From NCBI RefSeq assembly GCF_003667445.1, contig NZ_RCTF01000017.1:1-64000 (forward strand): a DNA stretch of 64,000 nucleotides, read 5' to 3'. Below, in pieces: positions 43,579-52,553 of this stretch (positions within the stretch are counted from its first letter, which is position 1; each line of letters opens with the position of its first letter). The DNA comes from Xanthobacter tagetidis. Lineage in GTDB: Bacteria > Pseudomonadota > Alphaproteobacteria > Rhizobiales > Xanthobacteraceae. The position numbers were made by a program, and so were the translations under genes. Under the pieces are notes generated by a model, which was given only the letters and a program-made list of their open reading frames with translations, was not told the origin of the DNA and ran no database searches.

Positions 43579-45417
43579 TCAGCTTTTGGCCGACGCCTTC
43601 TTCGAGAAGATGCCGCGGATGTTGTCCCACAGTTCGATCTTCACGCCGTGGCGCTTCATGATGAGCGCCTGCTGCGCCACCGAGAGCGTGTTGTTCCACG
43701 CCCAGTAGATGACGAGGCCGGCGGCGAAGTGGGCCAGCATGAAGGTGAAGATGATCGGCATCCAGTTGAAGATCATCTGCTGCGTCGGGTCCGGCGGCGC
43801 CGGGTTGAGCTTCATCTGCACCCACATGGTCACGCCCATGATGAGCGGCCAGGCGCCGAGCATCAGGTAGGCGCCGACGATCGGCACCGACGAGGGATCC
43901 CACGGGATCAGGCCGAACAGGTTGAAGACGGTGGTCGGGTCGGGCGCCGAAAGGTCGCGGATCCAGCCGAAGAACGGCGCGTGCCGCATTTCGATGGTCA
44001 CGAACAGCACCTTGTAGAGGGCGAAGAACACCGGGATCTGGATCAGGATGGGCAGGCAGCCCGCCACCGGGTTGATCTTCTCCTTCTTGTACAGCTCCAT
44101 CAGCATCTGCTGCTGCTTCGCCTTGTCGTCGGCGTAGCGATCGCGGATGGCGGTCATCTCCGGTTGCACCGCCTTCATTTTCGCCATGGAGGCGTAGGAC
44201 TTGTTGGCGAGCGGGAAGAACACCAGCTTCAGCGCCACGGTGATGACCAGGATGGCGATGCCGAAATTGCCGACCAGCCCGTAGATCCAGTCGATGGCGA
44301 GGAACAGCGGCTTGGTGATGAAGTAGAACCAGCCCCAGTCGATCAGGCGGTCGAAGCGGTCGATCTTGTAGCGCTCGGCATAGCCGTCCACCAGCTGCAC
44401 CACCTTGGCGCCGGCGAACAGCTGGCCGTTGGCGGCGATGGTGCCGCCCGGCTCCACGGTGAGCGGCGCGGCCAGGAAGTCGGCCTGGAAGGTCGGCACG
44501 TTGCCGATCATGCCGGCGGAGAACTTGCCGTCCACCTTCACGCTCTGGTCGGGGATGACGGTCGCCGCCCAGTACTTGTCGGTGATGCCCAGCCAGCCGC
44601 CGGTGGCGGCGGCGGTGACCTGCTTCTCCTTCTCCATGTTGGCGTAGGTGATCTCGTGCAGGCCGCTTTCGCCCAGCACGCCGATCAGGCCCTCATGGAG
44701 GATGTAGAAGCCCTCGATCTTGGGCCGGCCGTGGCGCGAGACCAGGGCGTAGGGGTAGAGCGTGACGGCGGCGCCGGTCTTGTTCTCCACCTCGTCCTTG
44801 ACCGCGAACATGTAGTGGTCGTCCACCGTGAAGGTGCGGCGGAAGACGAGGCCCTGGCCGTTGTCGTAGGTGAGGACGAGCGGCGTCTTCTCGGTCAGCG
44901 CGGCGCCGGCCGGGGCGGTCCACACCGTGTCCGCGCCGGGCAGCCTCAAGGTCGCGCCGGCGGCCGAGGTCCAGCCGAACTCCGCATAGAACGGGTTCGG
45001 CGCGCCCGAGGGCGACAGGAGCACGATGTTCGGGCTCTTGGGGTCGACGGTCTCGTGGTACTGCGTCAGCTCCAGGTCGTCGACCCGGGCGCCGCGCAGC
45101 GAGATCGAGCCCTTCAGGCTCGGGGTGGCGATGGCGGCGCGCGGGCTGGCGGCGAGCGCCTGGGCGCGGGTCACCGGCGCGGCGGCGGCCGGTGCGGCAC
45201 CGCCCGCCTGGGGCACCGAGCCCGGCGCGCCTGGCGCAGCGCCCGGCGTGGGCGCCGCGGACCCCGGTTGCGCCGGGGCAGGCTGCTGCTGCTCCGCGAT
45301 GCGCTGCTGCTCCTGGCGCTGGCGCTCGGCCTGCGGCACGCCATAGAAATACTGCCAGCCGATCAGGATCGCCATCGACAGCGCGATGGCGATGAACATG
45401 TTGCGGTTGTCGCTCAT
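43579..45417 (-). CDS. yidC: Membrane protein insertase YidC
   Basis: This 612-residue protein inserts and folds inner-membrane proteins with or without SecYEG. It has an N-terminal anchor (NMFIAIALSMAILIGWQYFYGV), a Pro/Ala-rich linker and a large periplasmic beta-sandwich domain. The conserved core of five membrane helices spans from LIDWGWFYFITKPLFLAIDWIYG to AAGLVIYWAWNNTLSVAQQ. The start codon overlaps the rnpA stop by 4 bp. It is the third gene in rpmH-rnpA-yidC, the near-universal order. Confidence 0.97.
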   Translation of the reverse strand: MSDNRNMFIAIALSMAILIGWQYFYGVPQAERQRQEQQRIAEQQQPAPAQPGSAAPTPGAAPGAPGSVPQAGGAAPAAAAPVTRAQALAASPRAAIATPSLKGSISLRGARVDDLELTQYHETVDPKSPNIVLLSPSGAPNPFYAEFGWTSAAGATLRLPGADTVWTAPAGAALTEKTPLVLTYDNGQGLVFRRTFTVDDHYMFAVKDEVENKTGAAVTLYPYALVSRHGRPKIEGFYILHEGLIGVLGESGLHEITYANMEKEKQVTAAATGGWLGITDKYWAATVIPDQSVKVDGKFSAGMIGNVPTFQADFLAAPLTVEPGGTIAANGQLFAGAKVVQLVDGYAERYKIDRFDRLIDWGWFYFITKPLFLAIDWIYGLVGNFGIAILVITVALKLVFFPLANKSYASMAKMKAVQPEMTAIRDRYADDKAKQQQMLMELYKKEKINPVAGCLPILIQIPVFFALYKVLFVTIEMRHAPFFGWIRDLSAPDPTTVFNLFGLIPWDPSSVPIVGAYLMLGAWPLIMGVTMWVQMKLNPAPPDPTQQMIFNWMPIIFTFMLAHFAAGLVIYWAWNNTLSVAQQALIMKRHGVKIELWDNIRGIFSKKASAKS

Positions 45418-45854
45418 TGCGAATGGCCTCCGTCGGCGGCGGCGTCGGCCCCTGGGCTTTCCGGTCGCGGGATCGCTGACAGCTTGGGGCGGGATTTGGG
45501 CTTGCCGGGGGCGTTCACCCGGCCTACGGCGCGTTCGAGGTCGCCGACCAGATCGGCGAACGGGGCGCGCAGCGCCTCGGCGCGCGCCACCAGCACATAA
45601 TCGAAGCCGGGCCGGGCGCGGCCTGGCATCACCTGGCGCACCACTTCGCGCAGGCGGCGGCGGATGCGGTTGCGCACCACGGAGCCGCCGGTCTTCTTGG
45701 TGACGGTGAAGCCGACGCGAACCTCGCCCGCATCGCCCCGGTCACGCGCCTGCAGCAGAAAGGCAGGCACGCCGGCCCGGGCGGCCTTGGCGGCGGCGAG
45801 GAAGTCGCGGCGCTTGCGGAGGCGATCCACGACGGGCAGCTCCGCGGTCTCCAC
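45414..45854 (-). CDS. rnpA: Ribonuclease P protein component
   Basis: This 146-residue basic protein binds RNase P RNA and helps cleave the 5' leader of tRNA precursors. The signature VRNRIRRRLREVVRQ is present, preceded by RVGFTVTKKTGGSVV. The start is GTG at 45854, 2 bp after the rpmH stop. The C-terminal 35 residues are an extra Pro/Ser-rich tail, which is common in alphaproteobacteria. Confidence 0.95.
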   Translation of the reverse strand: METAELPVVDRLRKRRDFLAAAKAARAGVPAFLLQARDRGDAGEVRVGFTVTKKTGGSVVRNRIRRRLREVVRQVMPGRARPGFDYVLVARAEALRAPFADLVGDLERAVGRVNAPGKPKSRPKLSAIPRPESPGADAAADGGHSQ

Positions 45855-45856
45855 CC

Positions 45857-45991
45857 TCAGGCGGACAGGCGCTTGCGGCCCTGGGCGCGGCGGGACGCGA
45901 TGATCTTGCGGCCGTTGCGGGTCGCCATGCGCGCACGGAAGCCGTGGCGGCGCTTGCGCACGAGCTTGCTCGGTTGATAAGTGCGCTTCAC
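45857..45991 (-). CDS. rpmH: 50S ribosomal protein L34
   Basis: This is a 44-residue protein. It begins with a GTG codon followed by KRTYQPSKLVRKRRHGFRAR and ends NGRKIIASRRAQGRKRLSA, a full-length L34 of the usual size. It stands 2 bp before rnpA, so the two are translated together. The promoter is presumably in the 281-bp gap to the right, divergent from the flavoprotein gene. The GTG start is supported because no ATG lies before the conserved KRTYQPS. Confidence 0.97.
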   Translation of the reverse strand: MKRTYQPSKLVRKRRHGFRARMATRNGRKIIASRRAQGRKRLSA

Positions 45992-46272
45992 GGGTCTGGT
46001 CTCCGGGGTTCCTGTGGTGGCCGCGGCGACACGGATCCCAGCAGCTTCGCTGCGGCGGCGCCGTGCGCCGTGCCCGCTCGATCGGCTCGACAGGCGAGAT
46101 CGTCTCGAGGAATGAGGGCTGGGCTCCGGCCGCCGGAGCCGCCTGAGTTCGGGGCGCTTATAGGGGGGCGAGGCGCGCGCGTCAATCGCCGCGCGCTTCC
46201 GCGGTGCGCCGGGGGGCCTCCCGCACGGGCGGCGGCGGCTCCACCCTTCCCAATCGCCGCGGCCGCGCTTAA

Positions 46273-47502
46273 ATGGCGGCCATGGTCTCTGAGAAGGATG
46301 CGCCGCTCGTCGCGATCATCGGCGCCGGCCCTGCGGGCCTCGCCGCCGCCGAGCGCATGGCCGCCGCCGGCCTCGCGGTCGCGGTCTATGACCGCATGCC
46401 GTCGCTGGCGCGCAAGTTCCTGATGGCGGGACGCGGCGGGCTGAACCTCACCCATTCCGAGCCGTTCGAGCGGCTCGTCACGCGCTACGGCGAGGCGAGC
46501 GAGCACCTCCAGGCCGCGCTCGCCGCGTTCCCGCCGTCCGCCCTCATGGACTGGGCGCAGGGCCTGGGCGAGGAGACCTTCGTCGGCACCAGCGGGCGGG
46601 TCTTCCCCAGGAGCTTCAAGGCCTCGCCGCTGCTGCGCGCCTGGCTCGGCCGGCTCGCGGCGTCGGGCGTGACGTTCCACGCGCGCCACGCCTGGCGCGG
46701 CTGGGACGCGGACGGACGCCTCCTGTTCGACACGCCCGACGGCCCCGTGACGGTGGCGCCGGCCGCGACCGTGCTCGCGCTCGGCGGCGCCTCCTGGCCG
46801 CGGCTCGGCTCGGACGGGTCGTGGCAGGCGCTGCTCAAGGAGAAGGGCATCCACGTCACTGATTTCGCGCCCGCCAACATGGGCATCCGCGTACCGTGGT
46901 CGGAGCCCTACCGCAGCCATTTCGCCGGCGCGCCGCTGAAGCGCATCGCGCTCGCCATCGACGGCGTCCGGGTGCGCGGCGAAGCGATGGTGACGCAGGA
47001 GGGCCTGGAGGGCGGCGCCGTCTACGCGCTGTCGAAGCGCCTGCGCCGTGCGACGCAGGACGGCCCGGCCCGGCTGCTGGTCGACCTGCGTCCGGACGTG
47101 GAGACCGACCTGCTCGCCGCGCGCTTCTCGGCCGCGCCGCGCAAGCTCTCCTTCTCCAATCTGATGCGCAAGGCGGCGGGCCTTGCCCCGCCGGCCGCCG
47201 GGCTGGTGCGCGAGGCGCTCGGGCCGGACGGGCCGCGCGATGCCGCCCATCTCGCCACTTTGGTGAAGGCGGTGCCCGTCACCGTCACCGGCACGTCCGG
47301 CCTGTCACGCGCCATCTCCAGCGCCGGCGGCATCGCCTGGTCGGAGGTCGGGCGCGACTATGCCCTGCGCGGGCGCGCCGACACCTTCGTGTGCGGCGAG
47401 ATGATCGACTGGGAGGCGCCCACCGGCGGCTACCTGCTGCAGGCCTGCTTCTCCACCGGACGGGCGGCGGCGGACGGCGTCATCGCCCGCCTCACCCCTT
47501 GA
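46273..47502 (+). CDS. HI0933/TIGR03862-family flavoprotein
   Basis: This 409-residue FAD-binding protein has the dinucleotide motif IIGAGPAGLAAAERMAAAG at about 14-32, followed by RKFLMAGRGGLNLTHSEP. LALGGASWPRLGSDGSW and the C-terminal TFVCGEMIDWEAPTGGYLLQACFSTG are also present. These are hallmarks of the YhiN/HI0933-like group and the TIGR03862 subfamily. The reaction is not known. Starts at 46273 or 46282 are both possible. Its last codons overlap the convergent DUF924 gene by 11 bp. Confidence 0.88.
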   Translation: MAAMVSEKDAPLVAIIGAGPAGLAAAERMAAAGLAVAVYDRMPSLARKFLMAGRGGLNLTHSEPFERLVTRYGEASEHLQAALAAFPPSALMDWAQGLGEETFVGTSGRVFPRSFKASPLLRAWLGRLAASGVTFHARHAWRGWDADGRLLFDTPDGPVTVAPAATVLALGGASWPRLGSDGSWQALLKEKGIHVTDFAPANMGIRVPWSEPYRSHFAGAPLKRIALAIDGVRVRGEAMVTQEGLEGGAVYALSKRLRRATQDGPARLLVDLRPDVETDLLAARFSAAPRKLSFSNLMRKAAGLAPPAAGLVREALGPDGPRDAAHLATLVKAVPVTVTGTSGLSRAISSAGGIAWSEVGRDYALRGRADTFVCGEMIDWEAPTGGYLLQACFSTGRAAADGVIARLTP

Positions 47503-48046
47503 AGCCGTCCTGGTCAAGATAGGCCTGCTCCTCGGGGCGCATGGGGCGGCCCAGGATGGGGTTGCGGTGCGGGAAGCGGCCGAAGCGGTCGATGATCTCC
47601 TGGTGGATCAGCGCGTATTTCAGCCCGTTCTCGTCGCCGGTCCGGCGGTAGAGGTCGACGCAGCGCGCCTGCCGCGCCGGGTCCTCCGCATGCATCAGCG
47701 GCAGATAGAAGAAGTTCGCCAGCGCCGCAAAGGCGCCGAGGTGCGCCGGATCGTCGTCGCCGCGCGCCAGCGCCGCCTCCGCGGCGTGGAGCGCGGCAGG
47801 GTCGGTGGCGAAGGCGCGCGGCGTGCCGCGGAACACGTTGCGCGGCACCTGGTCGAGCAGCAGCACGAGGGCGAGCGCGCCCTCGGCCGTTTCCGCCCAG
47901 GCGTCCAGCCGGCCGGCGGCGGCCGCCTCGTGCAGCGGCAGGAGCGCGTCGCGCACCGCCGCGTCGAAGCCGGCATCGGCGGTGAACCATTTTTCCGGCC
48001 CTGCGGCGAGCCAGAAGCCGAGCACGGCGGCGGGGGTGTCGATCAT
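47492..48046 (-). CDS. DUF924-family protein
   Basis: This 184-residue protein matches the DUF924 family: VLGFWLAAGPEKWFTADAGFDAAVRD, ALVLLLDQVPRNVFRGTPRAFATD, FFYLPLMHAEDPARQARCV and the ending FGRFPHRNPILGRPMRPEEQAYL. The fold is TPR-like and the function unknown. Its ATG overlaps the cobW stop by 4 bp, so the two are co-translated. It is convergent with the flavoprotein gene. Confidence 0.9.
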   Translation of the reverse strand: MIDTPAAVLGFWLAAGPEKWFTADAGFDAAVRDALLPLHEAAAAGRLDAWAETAEGALALVLLLDQVPRNVFRGTPRAFATDPAALHAAEAALARGDDDPAHLGAFAALANFFYLPLMHAEDPARQARCVDLYRRTGDENGLKYALIHQEIIDRFGRFPHRNPILGRPMRPEEQAYLDQDGFKG

Positions 48047-49248
48047 GGGCGCAGTCCCGGCGGTGCGAGGGGATTGTCGGCGAGCACGGCGGCGTCCGGC
48101 GCGTCCACCTGCGGCACGCCGAGGAAGGCGTGGAACAGGCGCTCGATCACGTTCGGGTCGAGGTCGCGCACGATCATCACGAGGCGTGTGCGATGGTCGT
48201 CGTCCGGCCAGGCGGGAAGGCGCGCGGGCGGGTGCATGAGGTGCTGCACGCCGTGCAGCACCAGCGGCATCTCGGGATGCTCCTTCACCTTCACGATCGC
48301 CTTCATGCGCAGCAGCTTGGCGCCGTGGGTGGCGCGCAGCAGCTCCAGGAACAGGTCGAGCGTCGCGAGCGGGATTGCCGCGTCGGTGGCGAGCGTGAAG
48401 GCGCGGATGCGCGCATCGTGCCGGTTCGGGTCGTGCGCGTGTCCGTGCCCCTTGCCGGCGGCCTCCTGCGCCGCGGCCACCTGCTCGGCGGCGAGCCAGC
48501 GGGCGACGTCGGGGATCTTGCCGGAGGGGTCGTAGAGTCCGGCTTCCAGCAGGCGCGCCGCATCCGCCTCGCCCGCCGCGGCGTCGAGGATGGGGGCGGC
48601 GGGCGCGAGCCGCCGGAGGCGCGCGGTGAGCGCGGCGCGCGCGCCCTCCGCGTCCGGGCCCGCCAGCAGGTCCGACTTGGCGAGCACGATGCGGTCCGCC
48701 ACTGCCACCTGCTTCACCGCCTCCTCGTGGGCGTCGAGGGAGGCGGCGCCGTTCACCGCATCCACCACGCAGATCACCCCGTCGAGCCGGTAGCGCAGAG
48801 CGAGGTAGGGGTGGCCCATCAGGGTCTGGAGGATCGGCGCGGGATCGGCGAGGCCGGTGGTCTCGACGATGACGCGGGAGAAGGGCGGCAGGCGGTCGTT
48901 GTCGCGCCCGCGCAGCAGGTCCTCCAGCGCCGCGACGAGGTCGCCGCGCACGGTGCAGCACAGGCAGCCGGAGGAGAGCAGCACCACCCCCTCCTTCACC
49001 TCGCGCACGAACAGGTGATCGAGGCCGATCTCGCCGAACTCGTTGATGAGCACGGCGGTGTCGGCGAGCGCGGGATCGGCGAGCAGGCGGTTGAGCAGCG
49101 TCGTCTTGCCGGCACCGAGGAAGCCCGTCAGCACCGTGACGGGGATCGGCGGCGGCGGCTGGCGGCGCAGCGGCGCCGCGGTGGCACCGGAGGCGCTGGA
49201 GTCTTGCGCATGGGCCACGTTGGAATGGGAGGCGCTGGGATCGGGCAT
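48043..49248 (-). CDS. CobW/COG0523-family GTPase metallochaperone
   Basis: This 401-residue protein carries the P-loop GFLGAGKTTLL (G42-T49) and the metal-binding GCLCC motif at 94-98. The Walker B-like VETTGLADP, the guanine-specificity motif AKSD (NKxD-like, with A) and a CobW C-terminal domain follow. The GKGHGHAHDPNRHD stretch is a His-rich metal-binding linker, as in zinc- or cobalt-related members. It lacks cobalamin genes nearby, so a zinc or other metal role is at least as likely. The ATG at 49248 is the start. Confidence 0.92.
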   Translation of the reverse strand: MPDPSASHSNVAHAQDSSASGATAAPLRRQPPPPIPVTVLTGFLGAGKTTLLNRLLADPALADTAVLINEFGEIGLDHLFVREVKEGVVLLSSGCLCCTVRGDLVAALEDLLRGRDNDRLPPFSRVIVETTGLADPAPILQTLMGHPYLALRYRLDGVICVVDAVNGAASLDAHEEAVKQVAVADRIVLAKSDLLAGPDAEGARAALTARLRRLAPAAPILDAAAGEADAARLLEAGLYDPSGKIPDVARWLAAEQVAAAQEAAGKGHGHAHDPNRHDARIRAFTLATDAAIPLATLDLFLELLRATHGAKLLRMKAIVKVKEHPEMPLVLHGVQHLMHPPARLPAWPDDDHRTRLVMIVRDLDPNVIERLFHAFLGVPQVDAPDAAVLADNPLAPPGLRP

Positions 49249-49328
49249 GGGCCCGATCTAGCACGATTTCCCCACCGTCGCCCTTCCCGCCGCCCTCTTG
49301 CGCCGTCGCGGCAGAGGGCGCGCGCGGA

Positions 49329-50735
49329 TCAGCCCTGGGGCTTCGACGGCGGCAGCGGCGCCGCCTGGGTCTCGGGCTTGGTGTCGCTCTTGGTGTCGCT
49401 CTTGGGCTTGGGCTTCGGCTTGGTGGCCGGCGTCGCGCCGGCCGTCACCGGAGCCGCGTTGGGATCGACCGGCTTTTTCGAGCTGGCGGCGGCAGCGGGT
49501 TTGGCGCCGTCCTTGGTGCCCGACGGGGCCGAAGCGACCGCGCTCGGCTTGGCCGCCGGCTTCGTCGCCGGCTTGGCCGTGCCGTCCGCGGGCGCGCTGC
49601 GGGCGGCCTCCTGGACGGCGGGCTTCTTCTTCGGCTTTTCGGCGCTGGCGACGCCGGTCTCCGTGTCGGCGGCGGGCGCCTTCACCCCCGCATAGACCCG
49701 CACCGGCGGCATGGAGGGCGGGAGCTGCTGCTGCAGCAGCACGGCGCCGGAGAACTGCACCGGGGCGGCGAAGGAGAAGGGCGAGCCGGCGTCATTCTGG
49801 GCGGCCACCAGCTCGTCCTCGTTCTCGGCCGCGGTGCCCCTGCGCTTGGCGTTGCAGACCACGTCGCGCATGTCGGTGGGCGGGCCGCCGGCATTCTGCA
49901 GCGAGGCGAGGCTCGTGCCGCCGCCGAAGATCGACCAGGTGTGGTGGAAGCCCTTCTCGAACAGCACCGCCGCTTCCTCGTTGCGGCCCACCGCCGAGGA
50001 CGCGCCCAGCACCACCGCGATCAGGCGCTTGCCGTTGCGGGTGGCGGTGGCGACGAGGTTGAAGCCCGAGCCGCAGATGAAGCCGGTCTTCATGCCGTCC
50101 GCGCCGGGATAGCGGTCGATCAGGCGGTTGTAGTTGCGCAGCACGATCTTGCCGAACCGGATAGCCGGGATGCGGAACAGCATCTCGTGCTCGGGAAAAT
50201 GGTAGATGATGGCGCGGGCCAGGATGGCGAGGTCGCGGGCGCTCGTCACCTGGTCGGGATCGGGCAGGCCGTTGGGGTTCTCGTAGTGCGTGCCGCTCAT
50301 GCCCAGGCGCAGGGCGGTGGCGTTCATCTCGGCCACGAACGACGGCATGGAGCCGCCGACGCCCTCGGCGATCACCACGGCGATGTCGTTGGCGGACTTC
50401 ACCATCAGCATCTTGAGGGCGTTGTCGAGCGTGACCTTGGTGCCGGGCGGGAAGCCCATCTTGGAGGGCTGCTGCGAGGCTGCGAGCGCCGAGACGGTGA
50501 ACGGCGTGTCCATGGTCACGCGCCCGTCCTTCACCGCCGCGAGCGCCACATAGACGGTCATGAGCTTGGTGACGGAGGCCGGATACCAGGGCGCCCCGGC
50601 GTCCTGCTGCTCGATCACGCGGCCGCTATCGGCTTCCACCAGGAGATAGGGATGGGCGAGCGCCGGCGGCGCGCCGGACAGCCCCGCCGTGGCCAGCCCC
50701 GCCAGAGCGAGGGTGAAGGCGGCGAGCGTGCGCAT
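49329..50735 (-). CDS. D-alanyl-D-alanine carboxypeptidase (PBP5/6 type)
   Basis: This 468-residue periplasmic serine peptidase trims pentapeptides in peptidoglycan. The signal peptide is followed by the active-site S-V-T-K (S54-K57), S-A-N (114-116) and K-T-G (216-218). The last 140 residues are an Ala/Lys/Pro/Thr-rich tail rather than the usual amphipathic anchor, so its membrane or wall attachment may differ. I use the ATG at 50735; a TTG at 50780 with an AGGAG site 8 bp upstream would add 15 residues. Confidence 0.93.
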   Translation of the reverse strand: MRTLAAFTLALAGLATAGLSGAPPALAHPYLLVEADSGRVIEQQDAGAPWYPASVTKLMTVYVALAAVKDGRVTMDTPFTVSALAASQQPSKMGFPPGTKVTLDNALKMLMVKSANDIAVVIAEGVGGSMPSFVAEMNATALRLGMSGTHYENPNGLPDPDQVTSARDLAILARAIIYHFPEHEMLFRIPAIRFGKIVLRNYNRLIDRYPGADGMKTGFICGSGFNLVATATRNGKRLIAVVLGASSAVGRNEEAAVLFEKGFHHTWSIFGGGTSLASLQNAGGPPTDMRDVVCNAKRRGTAAENEDELVAAQNDAGSPFSFAAPVQFSGAVLLQQQLPPSMPPVRVYAGVKAPAADTETGVASAEKPKKKPAVQEAARSAPADGTAKPATKPAAKPSAVASAPSGTKDGAKPAAAASSKKPVDPNAAPVTAGATPATKPKPKPKSDTKSDTKPETQAAPLPPSKPQG

Positions 50736-51055
50736 GGCAGGCGCCAGGATGGCAGGCGAAAGGAAGGTGGTGCGCGCCAAGCCTACGGCTCCTCGATCTC
50801 AGGTGCAGCCCCCGAATGTTCCCGCCTCTCCTTATCCGCTTTCCGCACCGCCGAAAAGCCGGAACCCGCCCGCAGGGCGACAATGCGGGGTAAAACGGGT
50901 GCTGGTCTCGATCCGGCGTGGATCAGTGCCGGCCATGATTTGGCCGCATTCCGGCAAGGTCTGGCGCGGTCGCCGGCATCGCGCGGCGATGACTTGAGCG
51001 AATCTTGGCAATTCCGGCCGGGACGCGGCAAAGACCGCCGTTCCGGCGGCGTTCC

Positions 51056-51652
51056 TCAGGCGGCCGCGCCGCCGGCCGCCGCCCGCGGATGGGCCGCGAC
51101 GAGCGCCTGCGCGGCCTCGCCCGCCGCCTCGAACCAGCTGGCGTCCCGGTGCACCAGAGAGGCGGAGAAGGCGCCGTCCAGCAGCAGCAGGATGTGGCGC
51201 GCCAGCGCCTCGGGCGCGGCGAAGCCGGCCTGTGACATCTCGCCAGCCAGCCACGCCGCGAATGCGCTCTTGTGCCGCGCGCCGATCTTCACCGCCGGAT
51301 GACCCGGCAGGGCGGCCAGCTCCGCCGTGGTGCGCAGGAAGCCGCAGCCCTTCCACTTGGGATGGCGCGCCGCGCGCGCCAGCGCGGCGAAGATCGCCGC
51401 CACCTTCTCGTCCGGCCCGCCCGCGGCGGCGGCGTACCAGCCCGCCATCTGCTTCAGGTTGGGCTGGTCGCGGGCGTCGAGATAGGCGGCGACGAGCTGG
51501 TCCTTGCTCTCGAAATGATAATAGAGCGTGCGCTTCGTCACCCCGGCCTTCTCGGCGACCGCGTCCACGCTCACGCGGCCGATGCCCTCCGCGTAGAACA
51601 GGCGGGAGGCGGCGTCGATGATGCGGGCGCGGGTGTCGGAGGGCTTCGGCAT
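51056..51652 (-). CDS. TetR/AcrR-family regulator
   Basis: This 198-residue protein begins with a classic TetR helix-turn-helix (TRARIIDAASRLFYAEGIGRVSVDAVAEKAGVTKRTLYYHFESKDQLVAAYL, about 7-58). A helical ligand domain follows, with GCGFLRTTAELAAL, a Cys-containing motif seen in one TetR subgroup. The ATG at 51652 is 9 bp from an inverted repeat. It is divergent from the enoyl-CoA hydratase gene, its likely target. Confidence 0.9.
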   Translation of the reverse strand: MPKPSDTRARIIDAASRLFYAEGIGRVSVDAVAEKAGVTKRTLYYHFESKDQLVAAYLDARDQPNLKQMAGWYAAAAGGPDEKVAAIFAALARAARHPKWKGCGFLRTTAELAALPGHPAVKIGARHKSAFAAWLAGEMSQAGFAAPEALARHILLLLDGAFSASLVHRDASWFEAAGEAAQALVAAHPRAAAGGAAA

Positions 51653-51661
51653 GGCGCCAAT

Positions 51662-51683
51662 GTATACTGACCAGTGAGTATAC
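51662..51683. promoter_or_regulatory. TetR operator between tetR and enoyl-CoA hydratase
   Basis: GTATACT (51662-51668) and AGTATAC (51677-51683) are perfect arms, and the eight-base middle GACCAGTG is partly symmetric. The TATACTGACCAGT core resembles operators of several AcrR-type repressors. It lies between the two divergent genes, 9 bp from the regulator's start codon. Confidence 0.7.
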
Positions 51684-51737
51684 TCAACCGCGCCCTTCGC
51701 CCATGCTCCTGCCAACGCAATCAGGAGGAGTGGACCC

Positions 51738-52550
51738 ATGTACCTGCCGGTTCTCATCGCGCGCAACGGGACGATCGCGACGCTGACGCTCAACCGTCCG
51801 GAAAAGCTCAATGCGCTCAACTACGCGACCATCGACGCGCTGCTCGGCCACCTGGACGCCATCGAGGCGGACGACGGCGTGCGCGGCGTCATCCTCACCG
51901 GCGCCGGCGAGCGCGCCTTCTCGGCGGGCGGCGACATCCCCGAGTTCGCGCGCTCGGTGGCCGAGAGCCCGGAGGCCGCGCTGCGCGACTTCGTCGCCCG
52001 CGGCCAGCGCCTCACGGCGCGCATCGAGGCCTATCGCAAGCCCATCGTTGCGGCGGTCAACGGCCTCGCCTTCGGCGGCGGCTGCGAGGTGACGGAGGCG
52101 GCGCCGCTCGCCATCGCCAGCGACCGGGCGCTGTTCGCCAAGCCCGAGATCCGGCTCGGCATGCCGCCCACCTTCGGCGGCACCCAGCGCCTGCCGCGCC
52201 TCGCCGGCCGCAAGCGCGCCATGGAGCTGCTGCTCACCGGCGCGCCGTTCCTGCCCGAGCGGGCGCTCGAACTCGGGCTCGTCAACGCGGTCGTGCCGCA
52301 CGCGGACCTGCTGCCGGCGGCGCGCGCGCTGCTGGAGGCGATCCTGGTGCATTCGCCGCTCGCCGTCGCCACCATCCTCGCGGCGGTCACACGCGGCATC
52401 AATCTGCCCATTGCCGAGGGACTGCTGGTCGAGGCGGAGCAGTTCGCCCGCATGGCGCCCACCGCCGACCTGCGCGAGGGGCTCGACGCCTGGATCGCCC
52501 GGCGCGCGCCGGACTATCCCGGCCGGTGGTCGGCGCGGGCGGGAGCGTGA
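51738..52550 (+). CDS. Enoyl-CoA hydratase/isomerase family protein
   Basis: This 270-residue crotonase-fold protein has oxyanion-hole motifs AFSAGGDIPEFA and NGLAFGGGCEVTEAA and the second catalytic-Glu region FAKPEIRLGMPPTFGGTQRLPRL. Such enzymes hydrate enoyl-CoA or perform related CoA-thioester chemistry; the exact substrate is unknown. The ATG follows AGGAGGAG. It is co-directional with the DUF1330 gene 3 bp downstream and divergent from the TetR gene. Confidence 0.92.
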   Translation: MYLPVLIARNGTIATLTLNRPEKLNALNYATIDALLGHLDAIEADDGVRGVILTGAGERAFSAGGDIPEFARSVAESPEAALRDFVARGQRLTARIEAYRKPIVAAVNGLAFGGGCEVTEAAPLAIASDRALFAKPEIRLGMPPTFGGTQRLPRLAGRKRAMELLLTGAPFLPERALELGLVNAVVPHADLLPAARALLEAILVHSPLAVATILAAVTRGINLPIAEGLLVEAEQFARMAPTADLREGLDAWIARRAPDYPGRWSARAGA

Positions 52551-52553
52551 GCC

